From: Sphingomonas sp. Leaf10
GTDB taxonomy: Bacteria > Pseudomonadota > Alphaproteobacteria > Sphingomonadales > Sphingomonadaceae
NCBI RefSeq assembly: GCF_001421245.1
Contig: NZ_LMKE01000003.1
Location: 6,252-55,773, forward strand
Reading direction: 5' to 3'
DNA: 49,522 bases
Positions 34,387 through 43,297 of this stretch are shown here, piece by piece (the first letter of the stretch is position 1; each line of letters starts with the position of its first letter). The notes beneath the pieces are model-generated. The model was not told where the DNA came from, ran no database searches, and saw nothing but the letters and a program-made list of their open reading frames with translations. The translations under genes were made by a program, and so were the position numbers.

Positions 34387-35490
34387 ATGAAACTCGACAC
34401 CTATCGCCCGCTCGGCCGCTCCGGCCTTCTCGTCAGCCCGCTGGCACTCGGTACGATGACCTTCGGGACGCCGCGATGGGGGCTGGACGAGCGCGGAAGC
34501 CGCGCAGTGTTCGACCGCTACACCGATCTGGGCGGCAATTTCATCGACACCGCCGACGTCTATGCAGGCGGACGATCGGAAGAGATGGTCGGTAGTTTCG
34601 TCGCCACGCAATCGTCGCGCGACCGGCTGGTGATCGCGACGAAATCGGGGTTTGCGACCGGCCGCGGCTATCACGCAGGCGGCAATGGCGCGCGCCACAT
34701 CCTTGCGGCCGTCGACGGATCACTCCGCCGACTCCGGACGGACTTCATCGACCTGTACTGGGTACATGTCTGGGACGGCATCACCCCGCCCGAGGAACTG
34801 CTGCGGACAATGACCGCGCTCGTCGCAGTGGGCAAGATCCGCTACTGGGGTATATCCAACACCCCGGCCTGGTACGTCGCCGAACTCGCGACGCTGGCAC
34901 GGGTCCAGGGCGATCCGGCGCCGATCGGCCTGCAATATTTCTATTCGCTGGTCGAACGCGCTGTCGAGGCCGAGCACCTGCCGCTCGCGCGATCGGCGGG
35001 TATGGGTCTCGTGCCCTGGAGCCCCCTCGCCTATGGCCTGCTCACCGGCAAATACGACCGCGCGACCGTCGAGGCAGGTCCGAAGCGCATGGGCGGCGTC
35101 CCCAACCAAGCCGGGGAGGACGATACGGCGCGGCCCGCCAACGACAAGCGGCTCGATGGCGACAATCCGTTCGGCGACACACTGTTCACCGAGCGCAACT
35201 GGCAGATCCTTGACGAACTGAAACGCGTCGCCGCAGAGGTTGACGAGACGCCTGCGCGGGTCGCGCTATCCTGGGTGGTCGGACAGCCTGGCGTCACATC
35301 GACGCTGATGGGCGTGAGCCGCGCGGAGCAGGTAACCGACAATGTCGCTACCCTCGGCCTTACCCTATCACCCGATCACCGTGCGGCGCTCGATGCGGTG
35401 AGCGGTGGCAACCTTTCGTTTCTATACGGCCTGTTCTCCCCCGCCATGCGCAACCAGGTCGTCTTCGGCGGCGGAGACGTTCGAAGCTGA
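34387..35490 (+). CDS. Aldo/keto reductase
   Basis: A 367-residue NAD(P)H-dependent oxidoreductase with the (beta/alpha)8 barrel of the AKR superfamily. The catalytic tetrad is visible as D54 and Y59 in NFIDTADVYAGGRSEE, K86 in LVIATKSGF and H127 in DLYWVHVWD. Cofactor-binding features include YFYSLVERAVE and SWVVGQPGVTSTLMGVSRAEQ. It reduces aldehydes or ketones; the substrate is unknown. Divergent from a LysR regulator that probably controls it. The C-terminal LSFLYGLFSPAMRNQVVFGG is slightly longer than average. Confidence 0.92.
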   Translation: MKLDTYRPLGRSGLLVSPLALGTMTFGTPRWGLDERGSRAVFDRYTDLGGNFIDTADVYAGGRSEEMVGSFVATQSSRDRLVIATKSGFATGRGYHAGGNGARHILAAVDGSLRRLRTDFIDLYWVHVWDGITPPEELLRTMTALVAVGKIRYWGISNTPAWYVAELATLARVQGDPAPIGLQYFYSLVERAVEAEHLPLARSAGMGLVPWSPLAYGLLTGKYDRATVEAGPKRMGGVPNQAGEDDTARPANDKRLDGDNPFGDTLFTERNWQILDELKRVAAEVDETPARVALSWVVGQPGVTSTLMGVSRAEQVTDNVATLGLTLSPDHRAALDAVSGGNLSFLYGLFSPAMRNQVVFGGGDVRS

Positions 35491-35618
35491 ACCGTCATCC
35501 TGGAGCCGCTCGCCAAAGACGAAATCTGCGCGTGGGCGGCTCCAATCGACAAACTCCACGTTTGAAGCTGTACGGTCGGCAGCATGTTCGTTTGCCGAAC
35601 GCCGGCACGGGGATAGTC

Positions 35619-36563
35619 ATGCGGATCGGAATCATCGGGGCGGGAATGGCGGGCCTGTCCTGCGCGCAGACGCTTCGTCATCAGGGTCACAACGTCATCG
35701 TGTTCGACAAGGGGCGCGGACCGGGTGGCCGCATGTCGACCCGCCGCATCGACACCCCGCTGGGGGAAGCCGCATTCGATCACGGCGCGCAATATCTGAC
35801 GGCACGCGATCCCGCGTTCGTCGCGCAGGTCGAGCGCTGGGCGCAAGACGGCCATGTCGCGCGCTGGTCGCCCGCCGGCCCGGGTGCATGGGTCGGGACA
35901 CCGGCGATGAACGCGCCGATCCGCTCGATGGCGAGTGGCGGTGACGTCCGCTGGAACACGGCCATCCAAACCATGACCTATGACGGCAAATGGCGGATCC
36001 GTAACGAGCGGTTCGACGCGGCGATCGTCGCGGTGCCCGCCGAACAGGTCGCGCCTTTGGTCACCGCCCACGATGTCGCATTGGCCGATGCAGCCCGTTC
36101 TGCGGTGTCCGATCCGTGCTGGACCGTCATGGCGGCATTCGACGGCACCGTACCGATCGATCGCGATCGGCTCACGGATCTCGGCATCATCGGATCCGCC
36201 GTTCGCAACTCGGCCAAGCCAGCCCGGACTGGACCGGAGGCCTGGGTGCTCCAGGCCAGTGCCGATTGGTCGCGCGCGCATCTTGAGGACGATCCAAAAA
36301 TGGTGCAACGCGCGCTTCTCGCGGCGTTCGCAGACCATATCGGCACCGGGTCGCCTGCCGTCATCGCGACCAGCGTCCATCGCTGGCGGTATGCGAAGGT
36401 CGACGCGTCGAACCACGGCGCGATCTGGAACGCTGATATCCGGCTAGGCGCCTGCGGCGACTGGCTTCTCGGACCACGGATCGAAGCTGCCTGGCTGTCG
36501 GGACAGCATCTCGCGGAGTTCGTCGGATCGACAAATCGGGCTGTTTCCAAACAGCATCTCTGA
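35619..36563 (+). CDS. FAD-dependent NAD(P)/FAD oxidoreductase, renalase-like
   Basis: A 314-residue flavoprotein of the amine-oxidase/renalase type. The FAD-binding GxGxxG is near the N-terminus (IGIIGAGMAGLSCAQTL), followed by the E/D and RGPGGRMSTRR FAD contact and FDHGAQYLTARDPAF, both typical of bacterial renalase-like enzymes. Substrate unknown; relatives oxidise NAD(P)H isomers or similar. ATG 35619 places the Rossmann motif at residue 4. It lies 129 bp after the aldo/keto reductase on the same strand and may share its transcript. Confidence 0.87.
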   Translation: MRIGIIGAGMAGLSCAQTLRHQGHNVIVFDKGRGPGGRMSTRRIDTPLGEAAFDHGAQYLTARDPAFVAQVERWAQDGHVARWSPAGPGAWVGTPAMNAPIRSMASGGDVRWNTAIQTMTYDGKWRIRNERFDAAIVAVPAEQVAPLVTAHDVALADAARSAVSDPCWTVMAAFDGTVPIDRDRLTDLGIIGSAVRNSAKPARTGPEAWVLQASADWSRAHLEDDPKMVQRALLAAFADHIGTGSPAVIATSVHRWRYAKVDASNHGAIWNADIRLGACGDWLLGPRIEAAWLSGQHLAEFVGSTNRAVSKQHL

Positions 36564-36569
36564 TGCTGA

Positions 36570-36650
36570 GACCCAATTGCGGTCATTCGTGGCCACTCCA
36601 CAGCTTCCCAACTTCTGCCATTCGTTCACCTCGTCGATATTGGAATAGTG
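36570..36650 (+). repeat. Degenerate intergenic repeat, copy B (best preserved)
   Basis: Two blocks are visible: GACCCAATTGCGGTCATTCG then, after ggccactccaca, GCTTCCCAACTTCTGCCATT followed by cgttca. A tail, atattggaatagtgc, recurs in copy E. It sits 7 bp after the oxidoreductase stop. Confidence 0.65.
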
Positions 36651-36818
36651 CGGCGGATGGCTCGGAAGGCGCTGTCAAATGGATCGGCCGAATACCCCCG
36701 GACGGAGTGCTACTCCGGTCAGTCTGGTAAACGAGCGACGTACCCCGTCGAAAGCAAAGTTTGCTGGAATCCCCATTCGTTCGATAGGATAACGCCGCCA
36801 ACAGCAAATGGGGGCGAA

Positions 36819-39590
36819 ATGGGCTTTCGAGTTAATATGTTGGCTGGAACGTCCTTGTGGCTGGCGCTCGCCACGAGCGGCAGCGCATGTGCGCAAACTG
36901 CGCCGACTGACGCGGGAGAAGCGTCAAACCCGTCCGCGGCGGCAGAGCAAAGCGAACAGGATATCGTCGTCACCGGCATTCGTGGCGGCATCGAACAGGC
37001 GGTACGGATCAAGCGCAACGCGCCGAGCATCGTCGACGTGATCAGTGCCGACGACATCGGCCGCTATCCCGACGTCAACGTCGCGGAATCGGTCCAGCGC
37101 ATCTCTGGCGTCCAGATCAACCGGACGCGTGGCGAAGGCCGCAGCGTCAACATTCGCGGTCTGCCCGACACATTCACGCTCGTGACACTGAACGGGCGGG
37201 CCGTTCCGAACGCGATCAACGACCTGTTCACCGGCTTCTCCCGCTCGTTCGACTTCTCGACGCTGCCGCCGGAATTCGTCCGCACGCTGGAGGTCTACAA
37301 GTCGCCTACTCCCGACCTGGAGGATGGCGGCCTGTCCGGCACCGTCAATATCCGCACCCCGCGCGCACTGGACCTCGGTCGCAGGATCGTGACGGTCGCG
37401 GCGCAGGCCGAGTATGAAAGCAATTCGGGCAAGGCCGCGCCGCGCGTATCGGCACTGTTCGCCGACCGCTTCCTCGACAACCGGTTAGGCATTACCATCG
37501 GCGCGTCCTACACTCAGCGCCGACCGCAGACGCATCAGATCGAGACCGGCTGGAACACGGTGACCGAAGGTCAGGGCGTACCGGCCGGCGGAGGCGCTGA
37601 CGACCTGAATGGTGACGGGCGGATCGACCCGACCCGCCTTGTTCGCATTCCCGGCGTCGTGATCCAGGACATGTTCACCGAGGACAACCGCCGCCTGAGC
37701 GGGATCGCCTCACTGCAATTCCGTCCCGACGACCGGTTCGAAGTCTATGTCGACGGCCTGTACACCCGTGTCGACGTCGATGCCGTGCGCCAGGAAAACT
37801 TCCACAATTTCGCCGGATCGGGTGGTGTGGTCGCGTCGCGGAGCGAAGTTCTCGATGGCGTCGACACCGCGACCGACTTCACGGTCAGCAACCTCGATCT
37901 GCGCGACGGCGGGCGCTATCAGGATCGCAGCGGTTACATCCGCTCGCTGGTCGGCGGGTTCAAGTTCGACGACGGCGGATGGCACCTGCTGGTCGAGGGA
38001 TCGGCGCAGAAATCGCGCCAGACCCGCAACACGCTCAATATCGCGGACAGCATCAACGGCACGGCGCGCATCGTCGCGCGGCCCGGCGACGTCGTGCCGA
38101 GCATCACCTATCTCGGCGATCTCGATACGCGACGCCTGAACCCGAACAGCTTTCGCTTGCTCAGTTTGAACGGTGAACTTGACCGGGTAACGAGCGACCG
38201 ACTGCGCGACGTCAAGATCGACGTCCGGCGCGATTTAGGCGAACAAGGACTGACCGCCCTGCTCCTCGGCGCAAAGGCGACCGATCGGGCGATCTATGCT
38301 GACAACAAGGTGCTGACGGTTACCGCTGCCGGCGTGTCGCGCCTCTATGGCGGCCTCCCAGTGGGTCCGCTGCCGGGTTCGTTCAGTGCCGCGCCGTTCA
38401 TGATTCCGATCGCACCCGGATCAGGTGCGTTCCTCGGCAGCTACGATGGCGACGCCACCTTCCCTACGCGATGGCTGGGTTCCGATGCGCGCAGCTTCGT
38501 CAGCCGCCTCCGTCCGGCGCAGTTGATTGCCGCCGGCACCTACACCAACGATGCCACCGGCATCCTCGATGTCGAGGAACAGCTGCTTGCTTTCTACGGA
38601 CGCGGGGACATCGCGTTCGGGCGTCTCACCGGCAATGTCGGGTTGCGTGCGGTCCGTACCAGTCAGACAACGACCGGCGTCAGCCCGGACCTCAACGGCA
38701 TTTCGGTCGAGGTCGAAACCGGAATGACCACCCGCGTTCCCGCCGCCGCGCCATTGCAGGTATCGCGGCGCTACTGGGACTATCTGCCCAGCCTGAACCT
38801 GAAATACGAGGCGACCGACGCGTTGCAGTTCCGCTTTTCGGCGTCACGTACGATTGCCCGACCCAACCTCGGCGACATTTCACCAACGACGACCGCCAAT
38901 GGCAACGCCCTGACCGTCACCCGCAACAACCCCTATCTCGACCCGTTCCGATCGAACAATCTCGACGCGACGATCGAATATTATTTCGCTCGTGACGCGC
39001 TGGTCGGCGCATCCTTCTTCTACAAAAATCTGGAAAGCCTGATCCGACGTCAGATCACGGTACAGTCACTTCCCATCGCCTATATCCGGACGACGGGGAC
39101 GACCCGGGTGCAGACCGACTTTACCGTCAGCCAGCTCGTCAACGGATCCGGCGTCGATCTGAAGGGGGTCGAACTATATTTTCAACAGGCCTTCACCGGC
39201 CTGCCCGCCCCGTTCGACGGTTTGGGGACGATCGCCAACTACACCTTCATCGACAATAGCGATCCCAACCAGCTGACCGCCGCATCGAAGCACAATTACA
39301 ACCTCATCGGCTATTACGAAAAGGGACCGGTCGCCGCCCGTGTGTCCTATTCGTGGCGCAGCAGCTTCCTTGCCGCGGCGGCGGTCGCCCCGGCACAGGG
39401 GCGCGAGAACCGCACGTTCGGCACGCTCGACGCCAGCATCAGCGTCAAGATCACGCCGGAGGCGTCGCTGGTGCTCGAAGCGGTAAACCTGCTCGACCGC
39501 GATGAGGTCGTCGAATTCACCACCGGGCTGCCCGCCAACTATCTCGATGCCGGTCGCCGCGTGTTCGGCGGGCTGCGCCTCAGCCTCTAA
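36819..39590 (+). CDS. TonB-dependent receptor
   Basis: A 923-residue outer-membrane transporter. Signal peptide MGFRVNMLAGTSLWLALATS GSACA (cut after ACA), a TonB-box-like EQDIVVTGI near residue 50, a plug domain (PSIVDVISADDIGRYPDVNVAESVQRISGV; SVNIRGL), and a large beta-barrel ending in FGGLRLSL with a terminal hydrophobic residue. The plug sequence is of the SusC-like/CirA type used for oligosaccharides and related molecules. ATG 36819 has a purine-rich GGGGGCGA upstream. The next gene, a sulfatase, starts 47 bp later, so uptake of a sulfated compound is likely; its identity is unknown. Confidence 0.93.
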   Translation: MGFRVNMLAGTSLWLALATSGSACAQTAPTDAGEASNPSAAAEQSEQDIVVTGIRGGIEQAVRIKRNAPSIVDVISADDIGRYPDVNVAESVQRISGVQINRTRGEGRSVNIRGLPDTFTLVTLNGRAVPNAINDLFTGFSRSFDFSTLPPEFVRTLEVYKSPTPDLEDGGLSGTVNIRTPRALDLGRRIVTVAAQAEYESNSGKAAPRVSALFADRFLDNRLGITIGASYTQRRPQTHQIETGWNTVTEGQGVPAGGGADDLNGDGRIDPTRLVRIPGVVIQDMFTEDNRRLSGIASLQFRPDDRFEVYVDGLYTRVDVDAVRQENFHNFAGSGGVVASRSEVLDGVDTATDFTVSNLDLRDGGRYQDRSGYIRSLVGGFKFDDGGWHLLVEGSAQKSRQTRNTLNIADSINGTARIVARPGDVVPSITYLGDLDTRRLNPNSFRLLSLNGELDRVTSDRLRDVKIDVRRDLGEQGLTALLLGAKATDRAIYADNKVLTVTAAGVSRLYGGLPVGPLPGSFSAAPFMIPIAPGSGAFLGSYDGDATFPTRWLGSDARSFVSRLRPAQLIAAGTYTNDATGILDVEEQLLAFYGRGDIAFGRLTGNVGLRAVRTSQTTTGVSPDLNGISVEVETGMTTRVPAAAPLQVSRRYWDYLPSLNLKYEATDALQFRFSASRTIARPNLGDISPTTTANGNALTVTRNNPYLDPFRSNNLDATIEYYFARDALVGASFFYKNLESLIRRQITVQSLPIAYIRTTGTTRVQTDFTVSQLVNGSGVDLKGVELYFQQAFTGLPAPFDGLGTIANYTFIDNSDPNQLTAASKHNYNLIGYYEKGPVAARVSYSWRSSFLAAAAVAPAQGRENRTFGTLDASISVKITPEASLVLEAVNLLDRDEVVEFTTGLPANYLDAGRRVFGGLRLSL

Positions 39591-39637
39591 CCCCCTCATC
39601 CACGCGACAGCGTGAACGGTCTCGAAAAGGAACCATC

Positions 39638-41197
39638 ATGGCCAACACCGTCGATCGCCGCGGCGTCCTGCTCGCCGGAACGGGCGGCGCCTTCGGCTTG
39701 TACAGCTGGGCAGCGGAAGCAACCGCGCAACAGCCGGCCAAGCGCAACCTGCGCCTGCGGCGACAGGGCACCGCCAAGCCGAAAAACATCCTGTTCGTGC
39801 TGACCGACGATCATCGTTACGACGCCATGGGCTTCATGAAGGCGCAGTCGTTCGGCGAGACGCCGACCCTCGACCGTCTCGCGCGGGAAGGCGCGCATTT
39901 CCGCAACGCGTTCGTCACGACCGCGCTTTGCTCGCCCAGTCGCGCATCGATCCTGACCGGGTTGTATGCGCATCAGCACAAGGTGGTGGACAACAACCAT
40001 CCGATCCCGCCGGGGCTGATCTATTATCCCGAGTATCTGCAGCAGGCCGGCTACGACACGGCGTTCATCGGCAAATGGCATATGGGCGATACCGGTGACG
40101 AGCCGCAGCCGGGTTTCGACCACTGGGTCAGCTTCAAGGGGCAAGGCAGCTACCTCCCCAGCGCCGACGGACTGAACGTCGATGGCCGTCGCGTGCCGCA
40201 GAAAGGCTATATCACCGACGAACTGACCGACTACGCGATCGACTGGATCAACAAGCGCGACGCCAAGCGGCCATGGATGATGCACCTTGCGCACAAGGCG
40301 GTGCATTCCGAATTCATCCCGGCCGAACGCCACAAGGGCCGCTACGCGAACGAGACGTTCCGGTATCCCGAAAACATGCGCAAGGGCGTGCCCGGTCGGC
40401 CGATGTGGGTCGAAAACCAGCGCAACAGTTGGCACGGCGTCGACTATGCGTATCACGGCAATCTCGACATCGCCGACTATTACAAGCGCTATATGGAAAC
40501 GCTGCTGGCGGTCGACGAAGGCCTGGGCCGCATTCTCGATCTGCTCGAACAGCGCGGTGAACTGGACGACACGCTGATCCTGTACATGGGCGACAACGGC
40601 TTCATGTTCGGCGAGCACGGACTGATCGACAAGCGGACGGCATATGAGGAATCGATGCGCGTGCCGATGCTGGCGCGCTGTCCGTCGCTGTTTGCCCCGG
40701 GCAGTCAGGTCGATGCGGTGGTCGCCAATATCGACATCGCCCCGACGATGCTCACAGCGGCCGGGTTGCAGCCGCCCGCGCATATGGCCGGGTCCAACAT
40801 GCTGCCGATCGCGCGCGACAAGGCCGCTCCCTGGCGAAAGGAACTGCTCTACGAATATTATTGGGAACGCAATTTCCCGCAGACGCCGACCGTCCATGCG
40901 ATCCGCGAGGACCGGTACAAGTATATGCACTTCCACGGTATCTGGGACCTCGACGAACTGTACGACCTTGCCACCGACCCGCATGAGAACGACAACCTGC
41001 TGGCGCGTCCGGGGCACGAGGATCTGGCAGAGCGATTAAGCGGTAGGCTGTTCACGCTGCTGGAACAGACCGACGGTATGCAAATCCCACTAAGTGCTGA
41101 TGCCGGCTATCGCGCGAACCTGCGCAAACCAAGCGCGTCGGGCCAGGCTCCGTTTCCGCCAAGCTTTTTCCAACCGCCGACTCGCAGATCGCGATGA
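39638..41197 (+). CDS. Exported sulfatase (type I, formylglycine)
   Basis: A 519-residue sulfatase. The N-terminus DRRGVLLAGTGGAFGLYSWA looks like a Tat-type signal with paired arginines. Metal ligands sit in ILFVLTDDHRYDAMGF (D57, D58) and the activation motif is TALCSPSRASILTGLY, where C98 is converted to formylglycine; later landmarks are FIGKWHMG and MGDNGFMFGEHG. It would remove sulfate esters in the periplasm. It follows the TonB receptor by 47 bp, giving a two-gene uptake-desulfation unit. The substrate class is not certain; N-acetyl or sugar sulfatases are the nearest look. No maturation enzyme is in the window. Confidence 0.92.
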   Translation: MANTVDRRGVLLAGTGGAFGLYSWAAEATAQQPAKRNLRLRRQGTAKPKNILFVLTDDHRYDAMGFMKAQSFGETPTLDRLAREGAHFRNAFVTTALCSPSRASILTGLYAHQHKVVDNNHPIPPGLIYYPEYLQQAGYDTAFIGKWHMGDTGDEPQPGFDHWVSFKGQGSYLPSADGLNVDGRRVPQKGYITDELTDYAIDWINKRDAKRPWMMHLAHKAVHSEFIPAERHKGRYANETFRYPENMRKGVPGRPMWVENQRNSWHGVDYAYHGNLDIADYYKRYMETLLAVDEGLGRILDLLEQRGELDDTLILYMGDNGFMFGEHGLIDKRTAYEESMRVPMLARCPSLFAPGSQVDAVVANIDIAPTMLTAAGLQPPAHMAGSNMLPIARDKAAPWRKELLYEYYWERNFPQTPTVHAIREDRYKYMHFHGIWDLDELYDLATDPHENDNLLARPGHEDLAERLSGRLFTLLEQTDGMQIPLSADAGYRANLRKPSASGQAPFPPSFFQPPTRRSR

Positions 41198-41234
41198 TCT
41201 TCGAGCACTGAGAAACTGCGTAATCGCGTAGGAC

Positions 41235-41360
41235 GACCCAGAACCAGCCATTCTAAGCCCTCCGCTCGTTACCCAACTTCTTCCATTCGTTCATGTGCTA
41301 CATGCAAGCGCATGGCAGGTTGCGTCAGCACGGCATTGGCTTTCCGCCGCTTTCTGGCGG
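41235..41360 (+). repeat. Degenerate intergenic repeat, copy C
   Basis: GACCCAgaaccagccattctaa then ACCCAACTTCTTCCATTCGT tcatgtgc. Downstream GCACGGCATTGGCTTTCCGC matches copy A. A hairpin CCGCC-(7)-GGCGG follows at 41344-41360. Confidence 0.6.
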
Positions 41361-41476
41361 TTAATACCGCTCTCATGTACGTCAGCGTACCTAGAAATTA
41401 GGATATTAAATTTCTGTTTTTTCCACTAGGGGCTGTGGGGATTCACAGAGTGTGATGGATGTGATTCACGCTACGG

Positions 41477-41845
41477 ATGGATCGAGACATACTGACGGAC
41501 GTCCAGTGGGCGAAGATCGAGCCGCATTGTCTGGGCAAGCGGAGTGACCCTGGCCGAAGTGGTCGGGACAATCGGTTGTTTTTGGAGGCGGTGTTGTGGA
41601 TCGCGCGCACGGGTAGCCCGTGGCGTGATCTGCCGGAGCGTTTCGGCAACTGGAGCACGGCCTTCCGGCGCTTCCGCGACTGGCGGGAAGCCAATGTCTT
41701 CAGGCGGATTTTCGACGCGCTGTCGGACGAACCCGACCTCGAATATGCCATGGTCGATGCGACGATCGTGAAGGTCCGCCGCCACGGTCAGGGCGCAAAA
41801 GGGGGACTCAGAGCCAGGCCATTGGTCGCTCCAAAGGTGGCATGA
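41477..41845 (+). CDS. IS5-family transposase, first frame
   Basis: 122 residues: N-terminal DNA-binding part DILTDVQWAKIEPHCLGK, then WIARTGSPWRDLPERFGNW and the first catalytic Asp in YAMVDATIVK. Similarity stops near GQGAKGG, where the run AAAAGGGGG (41797-41805) lets a ribosome slip -1 into the second frame, giving a normal-sized fusion. The last 13 residues of this frame look non-conserved. Confidence 0.87.
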   Translation: MDRDILTDVQWAKIEPHCLGKRSDPGRSGRDNRLFLEAVLWIARTGSPWRDLPERFGNWSTAFRRFRDWREANVFRRIFDALSDEPDLEYAMVDATIVKVRRHGQGAKGGLRARPLVAPKVA

Positions 41846-42228
41846 CGACCAAGATCCTCGCGTTGACCGATGCACTGGGCAACCTCGTGCGCTTCCACCT
41901 GATGCCGGGACATCGCTTTGACACCGTCGGCGTTCCGCCATTGATCGACGGGATCGCCTTCGATGGCCTGATCGCGGACAAGGCGTTCGACAGCAACGCC
42001 ATCATCGCCGATCTCGACGAGCGTGGAGCGGCGATGATCATCTCGCAGCACCCACGGCGCATCGGCGCACGAAAGATCGACCCGGCCATCTATGCGTGGC
42101 GGCACCTCATTAAGAACTTCTTTTGCAAGCTCAAGGAGTTCAAACGCGTCGCCATGCGCGCCTGCAAAACCGATCGCAGCTTCGAGGCCATGATCTACCT
42201 CGCCGCCGCGATTATCACTTCACGATGA
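41842..42228 (+). CDS. IS5-family transposase, second frame
   Basis: 128 residues: MTTKILALTDALGNLVRFHL, second catalytic Asp in GLIADKAFDSN, then a C-terminal block RHLIKNFFCKLKEFKRV. In relatives this block reads (L/I)ENFF, where the Glu is the third member of the DDE triad; here it is Lys (AAG instead of GAG). That change would stop catalysis, so the element is probably inactive unless rescued from elsewhere. Product is made by frameshifting from the first frame. Confidence 0.85.
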   Translation: MTTKILALTDALGNLVRFHLMPGHRFDTVGVPPLIDGIAFDGLIADKAFDSNAIIADLDERGAAMIISQHPRRIGARKIDPAIYAWRHLIKNFFCKLKEFKRVAMRACKTDRSFEAMIYLAAAIITSR

Positions 42229-42282
42229 ATCCCCACAAGCCCTAGTTAGCCCGATAACGCTGTCAATTTGGTCGGTTAGCGA

Positions 42283-42441
42283 ATGGTGGGTCTTCCATAT
42301 ATTATTGGGGCCTACCTGCGAGAGCAGTTGGCGATGAACCTTGAAGCAAGTGTTCATCTAGCTGGCTTGCTTGGATATGCTGAGGTTCAAGCGTTGCTAC
42401 GGCAAGCTGCACAACTACTCGTCGAAAATCGGAAATCCTAG
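42283..42441 (+). CDS. Small hypothetical protein
   Basis: A 52-residue frame starting at ATG 42283 with MVGLPYIIGAYLREQLA and ending in LLRQAAQLLVENRKS; helical with a repeated leucine pattern (LAGLLGYAEVQALLRQ). No family recognised, no strong SD. It lies just right of the IS5 element and may be the remnant of the gene the region once held. Low confidence. Confidence 0.3.
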   Translation: MVGLPYIIGAYLREQLAMNLEASVHLAGLLGYAEVQALLRQAAQLLVENRKS

Positions 42442-42825
42442 CTACTCAGATACGACGTTTGACCCATAGTATTCCGACAGGAGCGCCTGAATGAGGCGAT
42501 AGTATCATTGGCAGGCATGACTCGGAAGCGGTCGTTGGAGGACAAAATCGAATATCCTGGAGCCAATGCTCGTTCCCGTTCATCATGGCGGCAATCCGGC
42601 TCGATGTCACTTGAGATGCAGTGGATTTGCCTTTCCGCCACGGATGCTTGGACTGCGGCGCCTTGGTCGGTCCGCCACGACGTGCTGGAACGGATGCCGA
42701 AGCAGCGTGGCAGCGCCTCTTCAGTGCAGATGTCGGCCGCGCGCATTCTGACCCAACGAGCCATAGGCAGGTCTTGGAAGACGCGAAGCTCTGACATTGT
42801 CATAAATCAACCGCGGTGATGGGGA
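42442..42825. other. Unassigned stretch between IS5 and the hemoglobin gene
   Basis: Open frames exist on both strands here (about 42508-42819 plus and 42438-42803 minus) but neither has a recognisable family, hydrophobic pattern or good start. I treat the region as unassigned. Confidence 0.35.
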
Positions 42826-43296
42826 TCACCGTTCCACGATGTCCCGGTGCATGGGGGCGAGCTTGGACAACAGACGGTTTTGTGCGGCGAATGGCACATG
42901 CTCGGTGCGCATGGCGGCCTGCAGATTCTCGACCAAAGCGGCCATGTCAGCGCGCTGGATACCCATATCCTTATGCGCCCCTTTCATGTCCCGGCCGGTA
43001 TAGGTACATCCGCCGGCGAGGATGAAGCAAAATTGCTCCTTCAGGGTCCGGCGCAGACGAACCATATCCTGGTTCCGGAAGATATCACTGATCCGTGCAT
43101 CCTTTTCGCTGCGCGCGACGAGGTCGTCGACGATCCGCGAGACACCGGCACTGCCGTTAAACGCCTGCCACAGGCGGTCGTCCGGGAACGGCTTCGCACC
43201 CGCGTTCCCGTCGGATTGCATATAAGGCGCGACCGGCTCCTCGCCGGCCGGCACAGCGGCGACCATCTGGAGCAGTATGACGGCGACAGTCAGCAT
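42826..43296 (-). CDS. Group I truncated hemoglobin, exported
   Basis: A 156-residue truncated globin with an N-terminal signal-like segment MLTVAVILLQMVAAVPAGEE. The globin part is LWQAFNGSAGVSRIVDDLVARS, then LKEQFCFILAGGCTYTGRDMKGAHKDMGI, with the proximal heme histidine in KGAHKDM, and a late VPFAAQNRLLSKLAPMHRDI helix. Group I globins bind O2 or NO. ATG 43296 starts one base after the DUF3034 stop, so they form one transcript; the longer frame to 43485 lies inside that gene. Confidence 0.88.
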   Translation of the reverse strand: MLTVAVILLQMVAAVPAGEEPVAPYMQSDGNAGAKPFPDDRLWQAFNGSAGVSRIVDDLVARSEKDARISDIFRNQDMVRLRRTLKEQFCFILAGGCTYTGRDMKGAHKDMGIQRADMAALVENLQAAMRTEHVPFAAQNRLLSKLAPMHRDIVER

Positions 43297-43297
43297 G

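Larger units (their letters stand above)
41430..42241 (+). mobile_element. IS5-family insertion sequence, complete ends
   Basis: An 812-bp element with imperfect 16-bp terminal repeats: GGGCTGTGGGGATTCA on the left and GGCTTGTGGGGATTCA when the right end is read in reverse, 14 of 16 matching. It is bordered by CTAG at 41426-41429 and 42242-42245, the target duplication typical of IS5 (YTAR). It carries two overlapping frames, joined by a probable -1 slip. It inserted into an intergenic region after the sulfatase. Confidence 0.9.

Noticed and set aside
42438..42819. Two opposing frames of about 100-120 residues
   Set aside because: Neither has a known family, a good start or biased composition; left as unassigned DNA.
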